DNA of 64,000 bases from Bradymonas sediminis (lineage in GTDB: Bacteria > Myxococcota_A > Bradymonadia > Bradymonadales > Bradymonadaceae), in contig NZ_CP030032.1 in assembly GCF_003258315.1 (NCBI RefSeq), forward strand, positions 2,953,804 through 3,017,803, in the 5' to 3' direction. This document shows, one piece after another, positions 1-8,867 of this stretch (positions are counted from its first letter, which is position 1; each line of letters begins with the position of its first letter). A program made the position numbers and the translations under genes. Below the pieces are notes generated by a model that was given only the letters and a program-made list of their open reading frames with translations, did not search any database and had not been told where the DNA came from.

Positions 1-533
1 AGCAAGAAGACCTCGCCCGAGACGCGTTGGCGGTTCGAAACGAGGCGCTCGAGCAGGCGGCAGAATTACGCGAGGAGCTTGAGGCGCAGCGTGTCCACGC
101 CGAGGATATCAATCGTGCGATTCAGGCGCTTGAGATGAAGATGGCGGGGGCGCGCGGCAAGGCGCGAAACGCGGGGAATGCGCGAGCTGGCGGGCGAGTG
201 ACACAGCGCCCGCGCAGCAGCGAGAGCGCGTGGGATGCGGAGTTTCGCCGGCGCGTCGAGGGCCAGGGCGCCGCGGCGCCCAGCAGCTATTCGGCAGACG
301 ATGACGCCTCGGATTTCCAGGATGAGCGGCTCTTCCGCGAAGTGGACCGAATGGGCTCAAAGATCGACGCGTTTGAGGCAGGCGTGGAGGCGATGCGCGA
401 GCTGAGCGACGAGGAGCTATTTGACCCAGGTCGAAGCAAGCTCGACGCGCGCTTTCGTGAGTTGGAGCGCCGCCGCCAGCGCGACACGGATCGCGATGAT
501 CTGGCGGCGTTGAAGAAGAAATTCGAAGACTAA
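1..533 (+). CDS. PspA/IM30-like coiled-coil protein, 3' part only
   Basis: The reading frame is open from the window edge (first full codon at 3) to the TAA at 531-533, so the true start lies outside. The visible 176 residues are charged and helical. The beginning (EDLARDAL, then long Glu/Arg/Ala heptads) matches the middle of PspA/IM30 proteins, where a conserved DDLAxEAL segment precedes the second long coiled coil. The C-terminal half is acidic and ends in KKKFED. PspA proteins bind the inner face of the cytoplasmic membrane and help keep it intact under stress. A full-length paralogue lies at 3461-4243 on the other strand. The gene converges on the next lipoprotein with only 21 bases between. 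Family assignment is fairly sure; the partner or stress served here is unknown. Confidence 0.7.
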   Translation, partial: QEDLARDALAVRNEALEQAAELREELEAQRVHAEDINRAIQALEMKMAGARGKARNAGNARAGGRVTQRPRSSESAWDAEFRRRVEGQGAAAPSSYSADDDASDFQDERLFREVDRMGSKIDAFEAGVEAMRELSDEELFDPGRSKLDARFRELERRRQRDTDRDDLAALKKKFED

Positions 534-554
534 GCGAGAGCTTCGAAAGTCTGT

Positions 555-2228
555 TCAGGGCGCCACGTAGATGCCTTCGGCCAGGCCCGCGGCGCCTCGA
601 CTTGAGGTGCTGGGGGAGGTGCCGCCCTGGCCGCCAGTGCCGACGGTGATGGTGGTGTCGACCGGCTCGTTGGTGAGGGCTTCGGTCGTATAGATGGCAA
701 AGGACGGTCCGCCTGCGCCGCCGCCGCCCGCGCCGCCGTCACCGCCGCGCCCGCCCGCGCCGCCATTGCCGCCCCGGCCGCTGCCATTTTCGCTGCCGCC
801 ACCGGTTCCTCCCGGGCCACCGTTGCCGCCCTGGCCGCCCGCCTTGCCCGCACCACCTGCGCCGCCGATGCCGCCGACGATCTCACACTCATAGATGCCG
901 ATATCCGCGCTATTGCGCAAAAAGAGCGCCACGCTCGCGCCGCCATGCTGGCCGCCCGTGCCCCCTGCTCCGCCGCATCCTCCCGCGCCGCCGCCGCCGC
1001 CCGCGCCGCCCCAGCTGTCACACTTACCCCAGCCAAGCCCGCCGCCGCCGCCGCCACCGCCACCGCCGCCGCCGTGGCCGCTGGCGCCAATGCCGCCGGA
1101 ATCACCGTTCATCCCCACCCAACTCATCCCCTCAAAATGCCCGTCAACGCCGCCGCCATTGCCCGCGCTGCCCGCCTCACCGCGCGCTCCCGCGCCGCCA
1201 TTGCCGCCGTTTGACTCGGAACTATTGCCCGCGCCACCGGCCGTGCCGCCGCCTCCGGTCGAGCCGTTGCTCCCTGCATCTTTTTCATGACCGGAGAGCC
1301 CGCCTTTCCCCCCACTATGCCCGCCACACGTCGACACGCCGGCAGAACCGGCCGTCGGTCGGGGGTTCGACGCGCAGACGCCGCCACTATCCTTGACGCC
1401 GTCGCCGCCGTTGCCCCCGCGAGGGCCCGGGTCGCCATTGCCGCCCGCGCTGCCAGCGACGCCGTCACCGGCGTTCGCGCCGACAATCTTTGTCCCCTGC
1501 AAGTCAACGCCATTGGCGTTCTCCAGATAGACGGTGATCACAGATTCCCCCGCAGCCGGCTCTTTGGTGACTTCGACCTGCAGGTCAACCAGGCGAGTGT
1601 CAGAGGTCAGGTCGACGCCCGTAATGGCGGGACTCTCCGGGCTGCGAAGCAGCGTCGGGCCGCCGGTGCCGCGAATCCAGGAAAACCCATAACCGCCGAC
1701 CAGGTTGACCCCATCGACCAGTTCAAGAGATTCGCGAAAGACCGCGGCCTCGATGAGCACCCAGGACTTCGCCGGGTCGCCCGCAGCCGCGTCGATGCCC
1801 GCCTGGATCGTCTTAAACGGACGCGACATCGTCCCCTCATTGGCGTCGTCGCCGTAACTCGCCACAAAGACGCTCGCGGCTTTGTCCCCGTCGACGCCAT
1901 CGCAATTGGCGTCTTCGTAGGTCGGGTCTGGCTCGTCGGTCTCGGCGCAGTCGTCGGCATCCGGGCTTTGCGCGTCCGGGATAATCACGGGCCCACCACC
2001 GTCTGGATTGGGCGTCGAGACATCGGTGAGCCCGGCGTCCAGCCCACCCGCGGCATCCTCGGGGCCCCCCGTGGTGTCTTTATCCTTGAGCTCTCCTGGC
2101 GTACTCCCGCCCGTCCCCACCACTGAGTTGTCGGCGCCGCACGCAGGCAGGCACAACATCAATGCGGCGCTACACAGAATGAGGACGAAGACATGATGCC
2201 GGTGGCGCTGCTGAATCGGTGAGAGCAT
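555..2228 (-). CDS. Glycine-rich surface lipoprotein with DUF1565/pectate-lyase-like region
   Basis: Start chosen at 2228 because GAGGAG lies 9 bases upstream; a longer start at 2252 would overlap this ribosome site. The N-terminus is a lipoprotein signal ending in LPAC (lipobox), so the protein should be anchored to a membrane, probably the outer one. After an acidic Asp/Pro-rich linker with a MopE-like calcium/metal motif (DANCDGVDGD) comes a segment with SRPFKTIQAGIDAA, the usual opening of right-handed beta-helix DUF1565 domains. The C-terminal half (about 300 residues) is almost pure GG, GGxGG and GGAGG runs with a few Cys and Trp, then an ordinary end (IYVAP). Such architectures are common in secreted proteins of myxobacteria-like organisms. 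Function unknown; adhesion or matrix roles are guesses. Confidence 0.75.
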   Translation of the reverse strand: MLSPIQQRHRHHVFVLILCSAALMLCLPACGADNSVVGTGGSTPGELKDKDTTGGPEDAAGGLDAGLTDVSTPNPDGGGPVIIPDAQSPDADDCAETDEPDPTYEDANCDGVDGDKAASVFVASYGDDANEGTMSRPFKTIQAGIDAAAGDPAKSWVLIEAAVFRESLELVDGVNLVGGYGFSWIRGTGGPTLLRSPESPAITGVDLTSDTRLVDLQVEVTKEPAAGESVITVYLENANGVDLQGTKIVGANAGDGVAGSAGGNGDPGPRGGNGGDGVKDSGGVCASNPRPTAGSAGVSTCGGHSGGKGGLSGHEKDAGSNGSTGGGGTAGGAGNSSESNGGNGGAGARGEAGSAGNGGGVDGHFEGMSWVGMNGDSGGIGASGHGGGGGGGGGGGGLGWGKCDSWGGAGGGGGAGGCGGAGGTGGQHGGASVALFLRNSADIGIYECEIVGGIGGAGGAGKAGGQGGNGGPGGTGGGSENGSGRGGNGGAGGRGGDGGAGGGGAGGPSFAIYTTEALTNEPVDTTITVGTGGQGGTSPSTSSRGAAGLAEGIYVAP

Positions 2229-2340
2229 GGTCGCGCACTCCTCAGAAAACAATATATCGGGATGAATTCGCCTGGAATTCGTGGGTTAACTAAGACTATC
2301 GAGGATACGCACAGGGGTCAAATTTGAGCGCGCCCCCGCG

Positions 2341-3366
2341 TCATTTATATGCGCTGCTCTGGGCGACCTTTCCGGCCACCGCGATGCAATCCTTCCACTC
2401 ACCCTCAATCGGGCCCATGCCATAGAGCACCGCGTTCTGGACCGACGCGTTCGCCCCAAGTTCGCACCCATCAATGACCGAGTTGCCCCCAATCTTTGCG
2501 CCCGCCTGGGCCTTCGCGTAGAGGCCGAGCAAAACCGGCCCCTCACATTCGACCTTCGGGTCGAGTTGTTCGGGCTTATAGATAAATCGTCCCGCCGAGT
2601 CCCCCTCGGGCAGCGGTGCCTGGGCGAAGAGCCCCGGCTCTTCCAAGACACGGCGCGTGGTCTCCAAGAAGAGCTCTGGCGTATCGAGCGCGGCCCAGAA
2701 ACCCTCCATCACTGAGGTGTTGATCTCCTCCCCCGCCTCCATCAACGGGCCGTAGACATCGCCGACCATGCAGCCCATTTCAAACGGAATCTCGGCGATG
2801 AACTCCGGCTCGAGAATATGAACCCCGGTGAAGTCATATTCTTTGAGATCTTCGCTGGCGTCGGGGTGGCGCATGTCGCGCAGTCCGCGCAGATGATGCT
2901 CCCCGTCCAGCCAGACCTTTCCCGGCTGGTCGTCGGCGCGCGGGCGCACGATCATGGTCGCGCGACGCCCGCTCTTACGATGCGCTTCGAGATGCTTGGC
3001 AAGGTCCATATTGATGATCGAATCGCCATTGAGCACCACCATCGTGGCGTCCGGCTCGCCCAGCGCGCGCCACATGCCGCGCACGCCGCCGGCGGTGCCG
3101 AGGATCTCCCACTCCCGAGAATATACCGGCAGCAGCGCGAATTGCTTCGCGATCAGATCGACCACCGGCGGGACGCTATCCGCCAGATGGTGCAGGTTCA
3201 GGGCAACCCGCTCAACCCCGGCGCGCGACAGATGCTCAAGCGCGTAGGTCACAATCGGGGTGTTCAAAAACGGGAGCAGCGGCTTGGGAATCGCCTCCGT
3301 CAACGGGCGAAGACGTGTTCCGAAACCTGCGCATAAAACCGCGCCAACTACACTGCGTTCAGCCAT
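2341..3366 (-). CDS. Sugar-1-phosphate nucleotidyltransferase
   Basis: 341 residues. It opens with the nucleotidyltransferase signature GAVLCAGFGTRLRPLTEAIPKP (G-x-G-T-R-L-R-P-L-T plus PKP lysine) and has VVLNGDSI, the metal-binding Asp motif, near residue 113. A C-terminal stretch with repeated G-containing hexad-like turns (KIGGNSVIDGCELGANASV) suggests a short left-handed beta helix. This is the layout of mannose-1-phosphate guanylyltransferase and related enzymes (GDP-mannose, GDP-heptose or MurNAc-1-P uridylyl branches), which activate a sugar phosphate with NTP in the cytoplasm for cell-envelope glycan synthesis. The substrate cannot be read from the sequence. It stands between a lipoprotein gene and the pspA unit, all on the minus strand, but with a terminator separating it from pspA. 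Confidence 0.8.
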   Translation of the reverse strand: MAERSVVGAVLCAGFGTRLRPLTEAIPKPLLPFLNTPIVTYALEHLSRAGVERVALNLHHLADSVPPVVDLIAKQFALLPVYSREWEILGTAGGVRGMWRALGEPDATMVVLNGDSIINMDLAKHLEAHRKSGRRATMIVRPRADDQPGKVWLDGEHHLRGLRDMRHPDASEDLKEYDFTGVHILEPEFIAEIPFEMGCMVGDVYGPLMEAGEEINTSVMEGFWAALDTPELFLETTRRVLEEPGLFAQAPLPEGDSAGRFIYKPEQLDPKVECEGPVLLGLYAKAQAGAKIGGNSVIDGCELGANASVQNAVLYGMGPIEGEWKDCIAVAGKVAQSSAYK

Positions 3367-3404
3367 AGGTCATCCGCGACTCAAGGAGTCCTCATAAAAG
3401 CAAT

Positions 3405-3442
3405 CGGCCCACTAAAAACCAATACGGGTAATTAGTGGGCCG
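3405..3442 (-). terminator. Terminator after ybjN-pspA
   Basis: CGGCCCACTA at 3405-3414 pairs with TAGTGGGCCG at 3433-3442 (10 bp, 18-base loop). Read on the minus strand it follows the pspA stop by about 20 bases and is followed by ATTGCTTTTA. Long loop, so only moderately convincing. Confidence 0.5.
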
Positions 3443-3460
3443 ACCAGGGAAAAGCACGAA

Positions 3461-4243
3461 TTAGAAGTCCTCAGAATCCCAGGTGCCGCGGCCGCCCGCT
3501 TTGACCTGCTCTTCCTGCTTGACCTCTTCTTCTTCGAAAGAGAATTCGGTCTCTTTCTCGCGCGCCGCGCTGCTCACGCCCATCTTCGCTTTAAGGGCAG
3601 CCAGGGCCTCATCGGCGCCGTGGTCGGCCTCGAGATCCTCGAATTTCGAGGCGAGGTCGTCGCCGGAAAAACCCTCGGCGAGCTCGGCCGAGGCCTCGGC
3701 TTCGGCTTCCATCTGCTCGATCTTCTCGGCCATACGCCCGAAGGTGTCGAAGGCCGAGGTGTCGTTGAGCCCGGACATGGTCTGCTGAATCGTCTGCTGG
3801 GCCTCGGCACGTTTTTTACGCGCGATGAGCAGATTCTTCTTGCGGCTGGCCTCTTCAATCTTGCTATTGAGCTGGCGCAGCGACCCGCGAAGCTTGTCCG
3901 CAGCGGCCTTTTGCCCCTGCCATTGCTTCTGGTATTCCGCCGAGAGTTCGCCGTGCTCTTGCTTGCGCGACAGCGCCTCTTTGGCCAGGTCGTCGCGCCC
4001 TGCGCGCACCGCCAGCATCGCCTTCTTTTCCCACTCCGCGGCCTTGCGGGCCTCGGCGTCGTATTGCTTCTTGAGGCGCTTCTCATCCGCGATGGCCACG
4101 GCCACCTGCTTCTTGGCGCTGATCAACTGCTCCTTCATATCAACGATGAGCTGGTTGAGGATCTTTTCGGGGTCCTCCGCCTTGCTGATCACGTCGTTGA
4201 TATTCGCCTTGAAGAGCGTTCCCATTCGTCCGAAAATGCTCAT
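3461..4243 (-). CDS. pspA: Phage shock protein A homologue (PspA/IM30)
   Basis: 260 residues starting MSIFGRMGTLFKANINDVIS, the amphipathic helix and opening typical of PspA/IM30, followed by EDPEKILNQLIVDM. The centre is continuous coiled coil including GRDDLAKEALSRK. The last 40 residues are acidic and Glu-rich (EEEEVKQEEQV) and end WDSEDF. PspA is a peripheral membrane protein that oligomerises (ESCRT-III-like fold) and maintains membrane integrity; it can also act as a stress regulator. A YbjN-domain gene lies 124 bases upstream on the same strand, and a terminator-like hairpin lies just downstream, so the two probably form one transcript. Length and domain order match the family. Confidence 0.9.
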   Translation of the reverse strand: MSIFGRMGTLFKANINDVISKAEDPEKILNQLIVDMKEQLISAKKQVAVAIADEKRLKKQYDAEARKAAEWEKKAMLAVRAGRDDLAKEALSRKQEHGELSAEYQKQWQGQKAAADKLRGSLRQLNSKIEEASRKKNLLIARKKRAEAQQTIQQTMSGLNDTSAFDTFGRMAEKIEQMEAEAEASAELAEGFSGDDLASKFEDLEADHGADEALAALKAKMGVSSAAREKETEFSFEEEEVKQEEQVKAGGRGTWDSEDF

Positions 4244-4367
4244 CTATCGTCTCCTTAATTACGCGCGCCCAATTCGGTGTATTCTGCGTGCGATTCATGA
4301 GTTGTAATGTGCGCCTGCCCTAAAGCGACTGCCGCGGAAGGGGTGAAGGCGCACGAATATTTGGCCT

Positions 4368-4778
4368 TCAAGCTTGCGCTTTGAGGTCCTCTTTTTGAGG
4401 CTGCGCGTAGGCTTGCAATTCGGGATAATGCTCGCGAATCGACAGCGCGATGGAGTCGACCGACCCCTGGAACTCGTTATAATCAAGATTCTCGCTTTGC
4501 AGCGTATCGACGATAACAATCGCGTTGTCTTCGAGACCAAACGCCCCGGCGACCATGCTGGTGGCGTTGAGCTCGAGGAGGCGCTTAAAGAGCTCAAGGC
4601 GCCGATTTTCTGGCGCCTCCATCAACTTCACCCGGAAGGTCACCACCGGTTCGTTGTGGATAAGCACAATATTATCAATGAAGTCGGTCTCATCGTTGAT
4701 GAGCCACATGCCTTCACCAACCTGCTCAAACGGATATTCACCCTCGATTAGATAGGCTTCAATATTGTCGTTCGTCAT
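4368..4778 (-). CDS. YbjN-domain protein
   Basis: 136 residues from the ATG at 4778, chosen because GGAG sits 6 bases upstream; an in-frame start at 4823 has no such site. The sequence (EGMWLINDETDFIDNIVLIHNEPVVTFRVKLM and the later LELNATSMVAGAFGLEDNAIVIVDTLQ) fits the YbjN/type-III-chaperone-like alpha/beta fold: a two-layer domain with no catalytic residues that binds protein partners. It is placed directly upstream of pspA on the same strand, so a role in envelope-stress response with PspA is plausible but inferred from position only. Soluble, no signal peptide. Confidence 0.7.
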   Translation of the reverse strand: MTNDNIEAYLIEGEYPFEQVGEGMWLINDETDFIDNIVLIHNEPVVTFRVKLMEAPENRRLELFKRLLELNATSMVAGAFGLEDNAIVIVDTLQSENLDYNEFQGSVDSIALSIREHYPELQAYAQPQKEDLKAQA

Positions 4779-4997
4779 CGTTATCTCCAAACCTGCGACT
4801 CGATCCGATCTCGCGGATCCCAATTATTTATAGCACGATACGAGCTGTCATACTAAAGAGTCGCTGCTTTGAATGTCAACGCCATCCCGTGCCTGCCACT
4901 AGATAATGTACGAAGCGCCCAAATAATTCGCGAATTTAAAAAACAGCTATTTGCGCGCCCCCTTTCAACCCACAACCCCCCGCGAATAATCCTCGCG

Positions 4998-6446
4998 CTA
5001 TGCGCCTTCCACCTCGGTGATTTCCGGCTCATCGAGCTGCGTCTCCAAATCCTGGATGCGCTGATTGGCGAGCATCACGGCGTATTTTGCGATGCCCGGA
5101 ATCTGCGCTGCCGCCTCGCTAAACTTGGCGGTGGAGAGGAATAATAGGTGGCCGGCGGTCGCCATGACGAAATTGGCCATGGGGTTGCGATTGGATACGA
5201 CACTCACGGCACCAAACACCTCGCCCGCGCCCAGGGTGTCGAGCGTGCGCTCCTGGCCGCGCGCGCTGCGGACCACATCGACCTGACCGTCGAGCACCAG
5301 GAAAATCCCCGCGCTCGCCTCGCCCTGCTCGATGAGGACTTCGCCGGCGTTGACACGAACACCGCAAAACCTACGCATTAAGTCCGCGCGCTGGGCAGGC
5401 TCTGCCTGCTCAAAAAGTGGGTGCGTCTCCAGGAACCCCTCGCTCAACGCGTGGCGGCGGAGGGTCGTGAGGCGATTGTAAAAATCGCCGAATTCCTGCT
5501 CAAGCGCGTCGATGCCATCCTCGCTGAGGCATAAGACGTCCGCCTGAACGCAGCTCGTCACCGTGAAACTTGCGGCCTGGGCCAAGGGGCCAAAGGAGCT
5601 CAGCCCAAGCAGCGTCCCGGCGGGCACCCGAGCGCGAGTGGGCTTTTCGTTGCCCGCCGCATTGGGGCGCTCTTCGATGCAAAACCCCTGAGCAATCGTC
5701 CAATACAAGCCCGCGGGGCGTTGGCCCTGCGTGAGCACGTCTTCACCGCGCGAAACCTCGCGTATCGTCATGAGTTCAATGACTCGACGTAGCGTATTCG
5801 CGGGGAGCAAGCTCAGCAGCGACAGGGGCGGAAGACTCGCGGCCGTCGCCTGCGCATCAAGCAAAGCCCCCTGCGCGCTGAGCGCGCGGGCGAGCAACTC
5901 GTTAAACACTTGCTCCTGCGCCGCCGTTGCAGCTTCCTGCGCGTTCACTTCTGCGCAATTCGCCTCGATCCGCGCGGCATCCACGCGGACGTCAGGCTCC
6001 ATCAGCGCGCGAACGCGCGCGCCCGGATCCAGTCGCTCGCTGCGGACATGATAGCTGGCGCAAAACGCGGCGAGCAGCTCCTCACTGGAGCCGCCCAGGG
6101 CGCGGCGTTGAATCAGCGCGGTGATCGCGCGGGTGGGCTGGCCGGTCTCGGTCCAATAGCTGGCCACCATCTCCCAGAGCCGCGCGGCTCCGCCCTGGCG
6201 CCCGACATTGGCCAGAACCTTGGCCGCCCGCTCCGCCATCAACGCGCTCTCGTCGGGGAGGCAGGTGTCCGGATGGAAATATTCCAGGAGCATCAACGCC
6301 GCGCGCAGATTCGCGTCCTTGTCGATGGCGTCATCGAGCATCTCAAGGAGCGTGGCGCTGAAATCCTCGCCGTTGTGTCCGTCGAGAAGATTCGTAGGTC
6401 CCACGCCCGAATCACTACTAATACTGCCAGACTGGGTGCGTTCCAT
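4998..6446 (-). CDS. Double cyclic-nucleotide-binding-domain protein
   Basis: 482 residues. The N-terminal 190 or so are helical, TPR-like. Two Crp-type cNMP-binding beta-rolls follow: the first around 215-330 (MTIREVSRGEDVLTQGQRPAGLYWTI) and the second around 345-465 (VNAGEVLIEQGEASAGIFLVLDGQVDVVR, then LGAGEVFGAVSVVSN). The second keeps the G-E-x-F-G signature of the phosphate-binding cassette but lacks the usual Arg of true cAMP binders (NRNPMANF instead of R-x-A). There is no helix-turn-helix, no membrane segment and no kinase domain, so it looks like a cytoplasmic sensor or scaffold. Such proteins are common in Myxococcota. It is divergent from the subtilase gene. Confidence 0.75.
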   Translation of the reverse strand: MERTQSGSISSDSGVGPTNLLDGHNGEDFSATLLEMLDDAIDKDANLRAALMLLEYFHPDTCLPDESALMAERAAKVLANVGRQGGAARLWEMVASYWTETGQPTRAITALIQRRALGGSSEELLAAFCASYHVRSERLDPGARVRALMEPDVRVDAARIEANCAEVNAQEAATAAQEQVFNELLARALSAQGALLDAQATAASLPPLSLLSLLPANTLRRVIELMTIREVSRGEDVLTQGQRPAGLYWTIAQGFCIEERPNAAGNEKPTRARVPAGTLLGLSSFGPLAQAASFTVTSCVQADVLCLSEDGIDALEQEFGDFYNRLTTLRRHALSEGFLETHPLFEQAEPAQRADLMRRFCGVRVNAGEVLIEQGEASAGIFLVLDGQVDVVRSARGQERTLDTLGAGEVFGAVSVVSNRNPMANFVMATAGHLLFLSTAKFSEAAAQIPGIAKYAVMLANQRIQDLETQLDEPEITEVEGA

Positions 6447-6798
6447 CGCGGCCTTTTTGCGAATCTAAAGACGTCGCTTTAGATGATTTAAAGTTATTCT
6501 CGGGTTCTCAAAACGACAAACTGCACTTACCTTAAATGAAAGGAGGCGCTTCGGACAACCACCTATCGGTATCCTCGACGAATTAGGCGGCCGCAGGCGC
6601 GGGGCGGCGCGCAACATGACTCGCGCCCAGGGTAATGCTATACTTTAGGGTGCGCATATAGCGGGAATAGATCCCTAAACTCTATTTGCTGTATATATCG
6701 CGGTGGCTAATCTTAAGCTCGTGCCCGATTAGCTGCGACGTTTCGTGCGGACTACGCTCGCGCAATCAGAATCGCTGACATTCAATTAGGAGCAGACC
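6447..6798. other. Divergent intergenic region with promoter
   Basis: 352 bases between two divergent genes. No coding frame with a ribosome site was found. It contains the promoter candidate listed separately and AT-rich stretches near 6480-6540 and 6680-6700. Confidence 0.5.
6616..6644 (+). promoter_or_regulatory. Candidate sigma-70-type promoter of the subtilase gene
   Basis: ATGACT at 6616-6621, a 17-base spacer, and TATACT at 6639-6644. It would give a leader of roughly 150 bases before the ATG at 6799. Assigned by eye from consensus likeness only. Confidence 0.35.
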
Positions 6799-8826
6799 AT
6801 GATGACTAAACGCGCGCCGAATTGGCTTCGCCTCGGAGCCGTCCCAGCAACGTTGCTGATGATGCTGATTGGGGCGCCTCAGATCGCGTCGGCCCAGGCC
6901 CCCCAGAAGACATTGGGAGACTGGCAGGCTTGCCTCAACGGGGCTCAGCCGAGCACCAAGAATATCCCGGCCTACTCGCCGGCGCAGGCGCGGGCCGCCA
7001 TGGGGGCCGATCCCATGCTCGCCCAGGCCATCATGGACACCGACCCCAGCGGCGACCAGATCCTCTTCGACTTCGACGACGCGGTCCCGAATGAAGAGAT
7101 CGTCGCGTTCGGCGAGCAGGTTGGCCTGCAGCTGCGGCTCAATAGCCAATATAGCGACGATGAGAACCTCTTCATCGCCGACGTCCCCGAGGGCGCGGTG
7201 CCGTATATTAAGGACTGCGTCCTCGCCAGCGCACCGGCAGGATTGATCGAGGCCGTCGAAGAGAACTTCGAATACTCGCTCTTTGGTCAGGCAGCCTCTG
7301 CCCGCGACATGAGCGCCGACGACAAAAGCGCAGCGCCGACGCCCGGCAACACCCCGCTCTTTGACGGGGCGCCGGACGACCCGCTCTACCAATTCCAATG
7401 GAACTTCAAACAGGTCGGCGCTGAGAGCGCCTGGAAGGTGTCGACCGGCCGTGGCGTGACCGTTGCGGTCATCGACACCGGCGTCGCCATGGAGAACGCT
7501 CCAGAGCGCGGCATCACCCGCCCCAAAGACCTCGACGGAACCGCCATGGTTGCGGGCTATGACTTCGTCGACAATAACGACTTCGCCTGGGATGGCCACG
7601 GCCACGGCACCCATGTCGCCGGCACCATCGCCCAGACCACCGACAATAGCTACGGCGTCGCCGGCCTGGCGTTCAACGCCAAGATCATGCCGCTTCGCGT
7701 CCTGAACTCGCAGGGCTTCGGACAGGTCTCCGACATCAGCGACGCGATTCGATTCGCCGCCGATAACGGCGCGCAGGTCATCAATATGAGCCTGGGCGGA
7801 CCGCTCCCCAGCCTGGTCATGAGCCGCGCGATTAAATACGCCAACAAAAAAGGCGTGACCGTCGTGGCTGCAGCCGGCAACGGCGGCAAACGCGGCCCGA
7901 GCTACCCCGCTGCCTATAAGGGCGTCATCGCCGTCGCGGCGACCCAATTCGACCAGAACACCACCTTCTATTCGCAATGGGGTAAATTCGTCGATATCGC
8001 CGCGCCCGGTGGCAACACCCGCGTGGACCAAAACGGCGACGGGCGCCCCGACGGCATCATGCAGCAAACCCTGAAGGACGGCAAAACCGACCAGCATGAC
8101 TTCCTCCTCTATATGGGAACGTCGATGGCGAGCCCCCATGTGGCCGCCGCCGCCGCGCTGGTTATCAGCCAGGGCATCACGCGTCCCGAAGAAGTCGAGA
8201 AGATCCTGACGAAGACCGCCGACGACTCCTTCCGCGACCGCTTCGACAGCGCCGAGGAATTCCAGGAGCACTACGGCGCCGGGCTGATGCAGGCCGATAA
8301 GGCCGTCAAAGCAGCCGCGCTTGGCCAGGGTTCGTGGCGCTTCGCCGGTGGCCTGCTCCTCGCAATCTTCGCCCTGGTGGGCGTGCGTCGAAAAGACCTG
8401 CTCGGCGTCGCCGGCGGCTTCCAACCCAAGGTCCTCGCCATCAGCGCGCTGAGCGCCAGTGGACTCTTCTTCCTGCCATTCCTCGTCGGCGACGCGGGCA
8501 TCTTTGGGGCGGTCGTGAGCACGCTCGCCCATCCGCTGGCCGAGGCCGACCTGGCTCTATTCGGGGCGAATTTCAACCAGAACCCGCTGCTCGCCAGTTT
8601 CCTCATTCCCCTGGGCGCGGTGGCCCTGCTGGGCGGAAGCAAGCGCTGGAAATATATCGCCTCCGGCATCGCCCTGGGCATGGCAGGATTCCTGCTCACC
8701 GAGACCTTCCTCTTCACCTCGGACGTGCAGTGGATTCCGGGCACCGGACTGCTCGACCGCACGTGGCTTGGGCTCAACGGTCTGGTTAGCTTCGCCATCG
8801 GCTATTTCAGCCTGAAACGCTACTAA
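6799..8826 (+). CDS. Secreted/membrane-anchored S8 (subtilisin-like) serine protease
   Basis: 675 residues from ATG with AGGAG six bases upstream. A signal peptide (residues about 1-33, ending ASAQA) is followed by a propeptide-like region to about 190, then a subtilase domain. The catalytic triad is intact: Asp226 in VIDTG, His269 in GHGTHVAG, Ser442 in GTSMASPH; Asn361 in AAGNGG supplies the oxyanion hole. After the protease domain (about residue 510) come at least four hydrophobic segments (FAGGLLLAIFALVGV; VLAISALSASGLFFLPFLVG; LLASFLIPLGAVALLGG; IASGIALGMAGFLL), so the enzyme probably stays in the inner membrane with its protease domain outside the cytoplasm. A strong terminator follows. 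The C-terminal polytopic domain is unusual for S8 proteases. Confidence 0.9.
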   Translation: MMTKRAPNWLRLGAVPATLLMMLIGAPQIASAQAPQKTLGDWQACLNGAQPSTKNIPAYSPAQARAAMGADPMLAQAIMDTDPSGDQILFDFDDAVPNEEIVAFGEQVGLQLRLNSQYSDDENLFIADVPEGAVPYIKDCVLASAPAGLIEAVEENFEYSLFGQAASARDMSADDKSAAPTPGNTPLFDGAPDDPLYQFQWNFKQVGAESAWKVSTGRGVTVAVIDTGVAMENAPERGITRPKDLDGTAMVAGYDFVDNNDFAWDGHGHGTHVAGTIAQTTDNSYGVAGLAFNAKIMPLRVLNSQGFGQVSDISDAIRFAADNGAQVINMSLGGPLPSLVMSRAIKYANKKGVTVVAAAGNGGKRGPSYPAAYKGVIAVAATQFDQNTTFYSQWGKFVDIAAPGGNTRVDQNGDGRPDGIMQQTLKDGKTDQHDFLLYMGTSMASPHVAAAAALVISQGITRPEEVEKILTKTADDSFRDRFDSAEEFQEHYGAGLMQADKAVKAAALGQGSWRFAGGLLLAIFALVGVRRKDLLGVAGGFQPKVLAISALSASGLFFLPFLVGDAGIFGAVVSTLAHPLAEADLALFGANFNQNPLLASFLIPLGAVALLGGSKRWKYIASGIALGMAGFLLTETFLFTSDVQWIPGTGLLDRTWLGLNGLVSFAIGYFSLKRY

Positions 8827-8836
8827 TCTTGTCGTC

Positions 8837-8861
8837 CCCAGCCGGCCAATCGCCGGCTGGG
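8837..8861. other. 10-bp perfect hairpin after the subtilase gene
   Basis: CCCAGCCGGC at 8837-8846 pairs with GCCGGCTGGG at 8852-8861 (5-base loop). It lies directly before the larger terminator hairpin and has no T tract of its own. Confidence 0.6.
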
Positions 8862-8867
8862 CTAAAC

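Noticed and set aside
694-1290. Plus-strand proline-rich reading frames and a 945-1214 alanine-rich frame
   Set aside because: They are mirror images of the glycine-rich minus-strand lipoprotein and have no ribosome site.
6766-8532. 588-codon minus-strand frame
   Set aside because: It is the antisense of the subtilase, which has a complete catalytic triad and a good ribosome site.
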